From contig MCFG01000064.1 of assembly GCA_002104895.1 (NCBI GenBank), positions 2,501 through 37,500 of the forward strand: a stretch of DNA of 35,000 bases. The letters are read 5' to 3'. Positions within the stretch are counted from its first letter, which is position 1, and each line of letters begins with the position of its first letter. The notes under the pieces were generated by a model that ran no database searches, was not told where the DNA came from, and was given only the letters and a program-made list of their open reading frames with translations. The position numbers and the translations under genes are program-made. Origin of the DNA: Anaeromyces robustus (Eukaryota > Neocallimastigomycota > Neocallimastigomycetes > Neocallimastigales > Neocallimastigaceae). Positions 25,301 through 32,327 of this stretch are shown piece by piece.

Positions 25301-26117
25301 TCGATTATGCTTCATTATTTATTTGATATTATTTCTTTATCCCCTACTTTTCCTTTTTATTTTCTTTCCTTATTTACTTAATTTATTATTATTTATAAAA
25401 GGTAAATATTCTATTTTTTTTTTTTTTTTACTATCAAAAAAATATTATTGAATAGTGGTTTATTCATTATATTGTATATAAAACATAAATAATAACAATA
25501 ATAATAAAATATAAATTATAATTTCATCATCTAAAATAAATATTTCTATATCAAACTACTTTTGCTACAAAATAAAAAAAAAAAAAAAAAAAAAGAAGAA
25601 TATTTAATTCAATTTCTACTATAATTTATTTAACATATACCCAAGTTTCTGGAAAATCTACTATTAAATTTTGTTCATAAAAACGATGAAAATAGGTTAT
25701 TGCTGAAGATACTGTATAATATGGACTATTAATTGTTTTATTAGTTTTTTTGATATTATTATTTGTTATAATAAAAGAGGTGTTATGTTTATCATAATAA
25801 TTATCAGATATATATAATATTTAAAAAAAAAGTTAGTATATTTTTTATATAATATTATATATAAAAACAATAAAAAACAAAACGAAAACATATAGAGAGA
25901 TTTATCATATATGGGATAATAAATTAATCACTTACAATCCTAACTGTTTTCCAGTTTCATACATGATGTTTATTGCTTCTACTTTCTTAATAAACTTTAT
26001 TTTTGAAGTCCTACTATTTTCACAAATATCTAATTCTTCTTTAAGATAATAATTATCTTCTTCAGGGGGAGTCATCGTTATACAATAACGATAGATATCC
26101 ATATTATCATTACTCAT
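20644..26117 (-). CDS. Cyclin K/L-like transcriptional cyclin with long C-terminal RS domain (9 exons)
   Basis: Exons in transcript order: 26117-25936, 25725-25641, 24033-23902, 23674-23479, 23231-23186, 22990-22839, 22729-22613, 22458-22321, 22136-20644. They total 2541 nt (846 residues), with phase kept at all junctions. First cyclin box: YTVSSAITYFHRFYEQN, then EIGVACLLVASKAEETVKK. Second box: ITYERLVLQAIGFNFKIQHP, LAKISWEFLN, then TTLCIQYPPNIIALACIFLS. These resemble cyclins K and L, partners of CDK12/13 or CDK11 in RNA polymerase II phosphorylation and splicing. The last exon alone encodes about 497 residues, mostly Arg-Ser/Arg-Thr dipeptides with an Asn-rich interruption (TGNLNQNNNNDDNNNNTNNN), as in SR proteins of nuclear speckles. 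RS tails are typical of cyclin L, whereas the box sequence leans toward cyclin K, so the subfamily is left open. Long open frames on the opposite strand of the RS exon are composition artefacts. Intron 2 (about 1.6 kb) is unusually long. Confidence 0.85.
20650..22110 (-). repeat. Degenerate Arg-Ser codon repeat (AGA AGT type)
   Basis: Within the last cyclin exon, a hexanucleotide-like alternation of AGA/CGA/AGG with AGT/TCA/ACT codons runs for most of 1.4 kb. It uses mixed codons (CGAAGT, AGAAGT, AGAACC) rather than one repeated hexamer. This suggests selection for Arg-Ser content with ongoing expansion by slippage. The block near 21190-21400 switches to AAT-rich Asn codons. Confidence 0.85.
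24706..24813. repeat. 54-bp tandem duplication carrying a hairpin, in cyclin intron 2
   Basis: Two adjacent 54-base copies (24706-24759 and 24760-24813) differ at one visible base. Each contains GTTATCTA and TAGATAAC, perfect 8-bp arms around a 6-base loop, followed by CTAAATAATAATATAATATT. The duplication lies in the unusually long second intron of the RS cyclin gene. Confidence 0.9.
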
Positions 26118-26142
26118 CTTGCTTATTTATGTAATATTTATT

Positions 26143-26241
26143 TATTTATTTATTTATTATTTTACTAATTATGCTTTTTATTTATTTATTATTTTACTAA
26201 TTATGCTTTTTATTTATTTATTATTTTACTAATTATGCTTT
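26143..26241. repeat. 32-bp tandem repeat, three copies, just upstream of the cyclin start
   Basis: Three copies of a 32-base unit containing TTTACTAATTATGCTT (starting at 26161, 26193 and 26225) joined by TTTATTTATTTATTA. The array begins about 25 bases upstream of the cyclin ATG in the transcribed direction, so it lies in the 5' untranslated region or core promoter. Confidence 0.9.
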
Positions 26242-26289
26242 GATATCTTAAGCAGGAATATATATATTATATTTTATATAATTAAAATA

Positions 26290-26325
<36 letters not shown>

Positions 26326-27883
26326 GAATATAAAGATATTTTATATTGAACTTCAATATTTTTTTATCCACATAACAAAAATTAAAAATATCATCATATT
26401 ATCTTTTCCCAAAAATTATTCTCTTTTTTTCATATAAAGTGATTATACGATTAATGTGTTTATTATTATTATTATTATTATTATTTTAATTTATAAAAAT
26501 TTCACTTTTTTTTTTCTTTTCTTCACTTATTTTTTCAGTTAGTAGTAATTATTTTCTCTTAATAATAGAGGTAATACATCTACTGATTTTTATGTATTTT
26601 TTTTTTAATTATTTTGATCCGTTTGTTAAATACTTTTTCCTTTTTTTATTATTATTATATTAAATATTTATATAATTATTTTTTCTCTTTTTTTAATAAT
26701 ATATATATTTTAGGAAAAAAAAAAGAAAAAAAAATAATAATATTAAATGTAAATTTATAATTTAAAAGAATATTATAAATATAAATAAATAAACAAACAA
26801 AATATTTTCATAATTGACAATTAAATAAAAATAATATAAAGTTTTATTTTTTTGTAAAGTTTAAATAAAAAAAATTTATATAGGATTTTTTTTTATTTAT
26901 TTTTATCATTCTTTAAAAATATAATTAATTTAATATTTTATAATTATTTTTATATTTTATATAATGATTAGGTTATAATTAATTTTTTGAGATGATACAT
27001 TTTTAACAAACAAATAAACAAATAAATAAATAAATAAATAAACGAATAAATAAATAAATAAATAAATAGATAAATAAATAAATAAATAAATAGATAAATA
27101 AATAAATAAATAGATAAATAAATAGATAAATAAATAGATAAATAAATAGATAAATAGATAAATAAAATAAATAGATAGATAAATAATAGATTAGTAAATA
27201 AAAAAATAAATAAGTAAAATAGAAAATAGATCATTTAATTTATTTAAACATTTATTATAGAGTTAATTTAATCTATATATTTAAATGAATTAAATAATAT
27301 AATTTTTAAAAAATCAATAGAAAGATTAAATTGGAATGTATAACTAATTAAATTATTTACAAAAGATTTATTTTTAATTTTTAATTTTTATTTATTTTTA
27401 TTTTTAATTTTTTTTTTTTTTTTTTTTTAAAAATTTTTATATTATTATTTATTATTTATTTTTTTTTCTTTCTTTTTTTAAAGAATAAAATATTCTTTAT
27501 TTAAATAACAACCAATTGCAAATATATAAAGAAAAAAAAAGATATATAATATATATATTTATTTACATTTATTTTAAAGTTTGCAATTTTTGAGTAAATA
27601 AAAACAAATAAAAAGAAATATAATATTTATCTATAAAATATTCGAGATAAATTTAGAGATTTCATTTCGAAAATAAAAAGAAAAAAAAATATATATATAT
27701 ATATATATTTTTATTTTAGGTCATTACTCTATAATTATTACAAAAAATTTTTTAATATTTAAATATAAAATATAACATAGATAAAATAATAAATAAATAA
27801 ATAAAAAGTTTTAATAAAGAAACTTTTATATTAGTTGAATTATATTTAAAGATAAAAATTAATTAAAAAAAAAAAATTTTAAA
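26242..27883. other. AT-rich divergent intergenic region
   Basis: About 1.6 kb separating the starts of the RS cyclin (-) and the Nudix hydrolase (+); both promoters should lie here. Contents are a poly-A run at about 26296-26323, AT-rich sequence, and the AAAT/GATAAATA microsatellite at 27009-27205. An open frame of Ile/Tyr/Leu/Phe on the minus strand over that microsatellite is an artefact. No gene was seen. Confidence 0.6.
27009..27205. repeat. AAAT microsatellite with GATA interruptions
   Basis: About 200 bp of AAAT units in which TAGATAAATAAATA variants recur, making a higher-order pattern of roughly 12-32 bases. It is non-coding. Confidence 0.88.
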
Positions 27884-29112
27884 ATGACCGAAGTTGATTC
27901 CTCTGTAAAAGAAGATATTAAATACTTACCAAAAGCAAGATCCGGAAGAGAAAAGGTATATTTTATTTTTATTTTTATTTTTATTTTATTTTATCTTATT
28001 TTTTCAATTTATACATAACTATATTCATTATTGATATAAAATTTCTATTTAATTTACTTATATATAATATAATTTAATAAATAGCAAGTATATAATGATG
28101 TTGGTGCAAGAGAAGTAAGTAATTTATATAAATTTTAAAATTAAAATTTCAACTATTGTTCATATTTATTTATAATTATATAGAATTATATAGTTATTAA
28201 TATTTATACTATATATATTTATTATTATTATTATTAAAAAATAAAGATTGCAGGTTGTGTTCCTGTGGATCCTAAGACCGGAAAAGTATTATTAATATCG
28301 AGGTATTATTAATAGATATTAAAAATTATTTGTTAAATATATTATAATAAATAATTTAAATACATTATAGTAATTAGTTATTAAGTAATTATTTTATAAA
28401 TTTAATTTAAAATGTTAAATAAAAATTCATTAATATATATATATATTGTATTTTTTATTTTCATTTTTAACTATGAAATATAAAAATTAAAAATTGAATA
28501 TATATATTAACAGTAGAAAAAGAAAAGATTGTTGGGTTTTTGTAAGTTTTTTTTTTTTTTTATGATAAAATATTTAACAATAATGAAATAATTAATTATT
28601 ATTGTATATATATTTTTATTATAATAGCCAAAAGGAGGTTGGGAAAATGATGAAACCATTACTGATGCAGCAATGAGAGAAACATGGTTTGTATAATATA
28701 TGAATATTATTTATTAATTTTCAAAATTTAAAAACATTTACATATGTTTAAGACTTATATAATATATAATATACTTTTTTTTTATTTTTAATAAAAATGT
28801 ACAGGGAAGAAGCTGGTGTTAAAGGTGAAATTACAAAATTACTTGGCAAATTTAAACAATATAAAAAACTTAAAAAACATCCCAAAGTAAATGTAGATAC
28901 TGCAGAAATTACAGATGATGGTAAAAAATATTTACATTCCGAAATTTTATTATATGAAATGAATGTTACTGAAATAGCTGAAGATTGGCCAGAAAAGGAT
29001 GAAAGAGAAAGACGTTGGGTAAATATTTTTATATAAAAAATATTATAATAAATAAAATAAAATAAAATAAAAAAAAATAAAATAAAATAAAATTAATTAA
29101 TTAATTAATTAA

Positions 29113-29179
<67 letters not shown>

Positions 29180-29386
29180 ATTAATAAATTAATAAATATA
29201 GAAACAAACAAATAAATAAATAAATAAATAAATATAGAAATAAATATAGAAATATATTAATTATTATTATTTAATATTTTTTTTTTTAAATATATAATAA
29301 AGGTTAACTATGAAGACGCAAAAGCTTTAGTTAAAAAGACTGCCTATGTTGATGAAGCTCTTGAACTTTGCTCACTTGCACATTAA
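27884..29386 (+). CDS. Nudix hydrolase, diphosphoinositol polyphosphate phosphohydrolase (Aps1/Ddp1/DIPP) type (7 exons)
   Basis: Exons: 27884-27955, 28085-28114, 28247-28302, 28514-28541, 28628-28686, 28805-29018, 29303-29386, giving 543 nt and 180 residues with all phases consistent. The Nudix box G-x5-E-x7-RE-x2-EE-x-G-V lies at residues 65-87 (GGWENDETITDAAM then RETWEEAGV) and is split by the intron after exon 5, which has the weaker donor GTTTGT. The flanking segments AREIAGCVPV, VLLISSRKRKDCWVFPKGGW and ERERRWVNYEDA are the family pattern for enzymes that remove the beta-phosphate from inositol pyrophosphates (PP-InsP5, [PP]2-InsP4) and also cut diadenosine polyphosphates and polyphosphate. 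A Lys-rich linker (about 104-124) lengthens the loop after the box. Length matches the fungal family. The start is the first ATG after an A-rich leader. The enzyme is probably cytosolic or nuclear. Confidence 0.92.
29096..29230. repeat. AAAT/AATT microsatellite in Nudix gene intron 6
   Basis: Tetranucleotide AAAT and AATT runs fill most of the last intron (29019-29302), making it the longest intron of this gene. Confidence 0.88.
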
Positions 29387-29911
29387 TTAAAAAAAAAAAA
29401 AAAAAAGTAAAAAAAGTAAAAAAGTAAAAAATTATGCTATTATTATCATTATTATTTTTTGTTTAAATGGCAGTAAAAATATAATATAGCATAAACAACA
29501 TAAGAAAAAAAAAAGGGATATAATTAATAAATTAATACTGATATAAATATCAACAATCACAATAATGCAATCACGATAATACAGAATCAACGATAATAAT
29601 AAATATAAATAATAATATAAAAATAAATTATCATTTTTTTTTTAATATTGTAAATGTAAAATAGTAAATTGTAAAAAAATGTAAAAAAAAAAAAAAAAAA
29701 AATAAACAAAAAAAAAATTAAAAAACTATAAAATGATAATAACAATAAAAAGATGTATTAATTTATTATTTCATATTTTTAAACATTTTTTATTAAATTT
29801 ATATAACGTTAGTTGATTTTATTTTTATTGTGCTTATATTAAATATTAAAAGGAAATTTATAAAATAAAAAAAAAAAAACATTATAATTTTTAAATTCAA
29901 TATTTATACAA
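29387..29911. other. AT-rich intergenic region
   Basis: About 0.5 kb between the Nudix stop and the 3' end of the RNase P RNA gene, which is on the opposite strand. It consists of A-rich runs and short ATC/AAT motifs. A short five-base T run on the minus strand at 29914-29910 may be the Pol III stop for the RNA gene. Nothing else was seen. Confidence 0.6.
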
Positions 29912-29914
29912 AAA
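29910..29914 (-). terminator. Possible Pol III T-run terminator of RNase P RNA
   Basis: Five consecutive T on the minus strand, about 12 bases beyond the end of the P1 helix. This is the expected place for a Pol III stop, but T runs are common everywhere here, so support is positional only. Confidence 0.3.
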
Positions 29915-30455
29915 TTTATTTATAAAGGAAGAACACTTGGTTAAAGAGTAGTCTGAATTGAGTTTCATTTAATAAAAATAAATTTTTATTAAATGTCTTG
30001 CGTATTGAACTTCCAGCATTACACCCGTAGATCCTATTCCAATTTTTCACTTTCTGGTGATCCACTCGTATATATTCATAAATAAATTATGAATTTGTTA
30101 ATACGAAGTCCCTCAAGGACACTTAGCGGGTTTTTCTCAGACCCTCCCAAGGGCTGAAAGAATAGAAAAAATAAAAATATAAAACATTTTTATTCTTTCT
30201 TTCTTTCTTTATATAATGACCTTCAAATAATAATTAAAAAAAAAATCTTTATATATAAAATATATAAAAATTTTTTTTAATTTTTTTTCTTTTAATTAGA
30301 TTTGATATTTTTACAATTTATTCATTTTACTAACAAATAAATAAATTTAATAATAAAAATATCTATTACTAATTAACAAAAAAAAAATTATTAATTGAAT
30401 CCATTATGTCTGTTTACCCCTAAACACAAGCTTCTAACCAAATGTTCTTACTCTT
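29912..30455 (-). ncRNA. RNase P RNA (nuclear), with AT-rich expansions
   Basis: RNA subunit of nuclear RNase P, which cuts 5' leaders from tRNA precursors. In a region with almost no GC, the minus strand has GC-rich blocks in the order of the eukaryotic P RNA core. CR-I is CCCTTGGGAGGGTCTGAG (30153-30136). A CR-IV-like block is TAATGCTGGAAGTTCAATAC (about 30023-30004). CR-V is ATTCAGACTACTCT (about 29959-29946). P4 can form between GTCTGA (30142-30137) and TCAGAC (29956-29951). P1 forms between GTAAGAACATTTGGTT (30451-30436) and AACCAAGTGTTCTTCC (29942-29927), 15 of 16 positions pairing, which sets both ends. A small hairpin TGTTTA-GGGG-TAAACA (30426-30411) sits where P3 is expected. CR-I and CR-V resemble RNase P more than RNase MRP RNA. 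Ends are approximate; transcription by Pol III is assumed from other fungi. Confidence 0.9.
29966..29995 (-). other. 14-bp perfect AT hairpin within RNase P RNA
   Basis: CATTTAATAAAAAT (29966-29979) and ATTTTTATTAAATG (29982-29995) pair perfectly around two bases, between the CR-IV and CR-V blocks. It occupies the place of a peripheral helix near P15/P19 and is made almost wholly of A-U pairs. Confidence 0.8.
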
Positions 30456-31394
30456 TAAATTTTTAGGTTAGTAATATTATTATATATAAATTATGAATAA
30501 TTTACTAAAAGTATTTAATTGAATGATATTATCGTAATATGATTGGGTAAAAATTATAAAATTGGAATTATTATAATTAATAATATTATTTAGAAATTCC
30601 TTACATTATTTAATTAATTGTGATTTTTTTATATCTAATTTTTTTTAATTAATTATATAATATTAATAATAATTATTTATATTAATTGTATAGTAATTAT
30701 ATAATTATTATTTTTTATTCATGAATTATTAAAAACTAATATAATAACGAAAATATTTTTTTTAATATAAAAAAGAAAAAAACTAAAACAATAAAAAATT
30801 TTAAATAGTATATAAAATTTTTATAACAAGTTTTATTATATAAATTTGTTTATTAATATATATATTTATATATATATATTTTTTATTCTATAAATTTTAA
30901 TATATTACATTTCTACATTTAATAATTACAAGTAATAAAATTGAAGAATTCTATATGATATTATGTTTTGAATTATTTTATATGTTTTTTTTTTTTTTTA
31001 AATGTTATATATGTGTATGCCATTAAATTATGATATATGTCATTATTAAATTATTAATTTTTGATATAAAATAGATATTATTAAATATAATATCTATATA
31101 TTATTATAAATTCTATATAAAACAATTTATAAATTACAAATATTTATAAATATTTTTAATTAGTCTATATTATACATATTATATATTATATTATTATGAT
31201 AATATAATACAATTAAAATACAATTTGAATTTTGATTATTATATCTTTTTGTATAAATATTTTGAGATTATACTGTGGATATACTTTTTATGGATATACA
31301 TTTTTTTATTATTATTTTTTTTTTAGAAAAAAAATAAAAAAAAAAAATAAAAAATAAAAAAATAAATATTATACAATTTTGATTTTTGAATTAC
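30456..31394. other. AT-rich intergenic region
   Basis: About 0.9 kb between the 5' end of the RNase P RNA gene and the 3' end of the Asn-rich membrane protein gene; both are on the minus strand, so the RNA gene's upstream promoter, if any, is here. It is very AT-rich. No box A or box B can be distinguished and no gene was seen. Confidence 0.55.
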
Positions 31395-32327
31395 TTATTT
31401 AATATAATTCGGGTCAATATACGGTTCAATTTCAACTTTTTTATAATTGATATCTATACTATTATCATAATTTTCATTTCTTGGAGGTATTACTATATCT
31501 TTATAAATATTATGAACTCCAATAGCAATTTCTTTTCTTTTAAGTGTACTAAAATGACTTTTCGGTCTCGGATTAACATTTTCATAATCATATTTTTTCA
31601 TTTTTCTATTATTCTTTTCTTCTTTTTTGAATGAATCTCTTTTGTGAACAATGAAAAGAACAACTCCAACAGCTATTGCTAGAATTGAAAGTACAACACT
31701 AAAGGTAGCAATATATATATTTATTTTTCCATTATTATCTTCTAATGAATTATTATTATTATTATTATCAGTTATTGGAACATTATTTGTATTTGAAATA
31801 AGAGTTGTTATATTATTATTATTATTATTATTATTATATAATGTTGGTGTTGCTAGATTAATATTTATAGTTGTAGTTTTAGTATATGGTATCTCATTTA
31901 GTCCTATGATTTCATCATTTTCTTCATTATTTGTTTTAGTTGAATTATTATATTTATTACTGGAAATATTTACATTTTCATTTCTATTTTCATCTTTATT
32001 TTCGTTTTTATTATCATTTTTATTAACGGTTTTATCATTTTTATTACGATTAGTGTTAATTGTTGACTCATTTTTGTCGTTATCTTTATTATAATTATTA
32101 TTATTATTACTATTATTATTATTATTATTTTTATCGTTTGTTACTTTTGAAGTATTATTATCGTTATTTTTTGAATTATTATTATTGTTACTAACATTGT
32201 CATTACCCTTATTATTGTTGAATATATTTTCTTTATCTTCATCGTACTCGTAATCATTTATATTATATTCAACGGGATAAGTATCTGCATGAAAAATACT
32301 ATCAAAAAGATCATATATTAAATCCAT
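31395..32327 (-). CDS. Asn-rich single-pass membrane protein of unknown function
   Basis: A single open frame of 310 residues without a needed intron. Residues 1-35 are acidic and contain aromatic residues (FDSIFHADTYPVEYNINDYE). About 36-200 are dominated by Asn, Asp, Lys and Ser with several poly-Asn runs and many potential N-glycosylation sequons. A transmembrane helix (about 202-228, IATFSVVLSILAIAVGVVLF) is followed by positive residues (VHKRDSFKK), suggesting the C-terminal 80 residues are cytosolic. That tail has more normal composition (NPRPKSHFSTLKRKEIAIG, IVIPPRNENYD) and is the most gene-like part. No signal peptide is visible, so either the helix is a reverse signal-anchor or an upstream exon is missed. 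I do not recognise a family. The layout resembles fungal surface sensors only in general design. Confidence 0.6.
   Translation of the reverse strand: MDLIYDLFDSIFHADTYPVEYNINDYEYDEDKENIFNNNKGNDNVSNNNNNSKNNDNNTSKVTNDKNNNNNNSNNNNNYNKDNDKNESTINTNRNKNDKTVNKNDNKNENKDENRNENVNISSNKYNNSTKTNNEENDEIIGLNEIPYTKTTTININLATPTLYNNNNNNNNITTLISNTNNVPITDNNNNNNSLEDNNGKINIYIATFSVVLSILAIAVGVVLFIVHKRDSFKKEEKNNRKMKKYDYENVNPRPKSHFSTLKRKEIAIGVHNIYKDIVIPPRNENYDNSIDINYKKVEIEPYIDPNYIK

Noticed and set aside
25227-25451. Plus-strand hydrophobic frame inside the long cyclin intron
   Set aside because: It starts at TTG and is Phe/Leu/Ile-rich from T-rich DNA. It was kept only as a remark on the unusual intron.
26968-27234. 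Minus-strand Ile/Tyr/Leu/Phe repeat protein
   Set aside because: It is the reading of an AAAT/GATA microsatellite, whose period lets a frame stay open.
29912-30455. SRP RNA or RNase MRP RNA as the identity of the GC-rich minus-strand RNA
   Set aside because: GTGTAATGCTGG first suggested an SRP Alu domain, but no S-domain follows. The CR-I and CR-V blocks with P4 and P1 pairing fit RNase P RNA better than MRP RNA.
31651-32094. Plus-strand Leu/Phe-rich frame opposite the Asn-rich membrane protein
   Set aside because: It is the antisense of AAT-rich Asn codons. The minus frame has the TM helix and varied tail.
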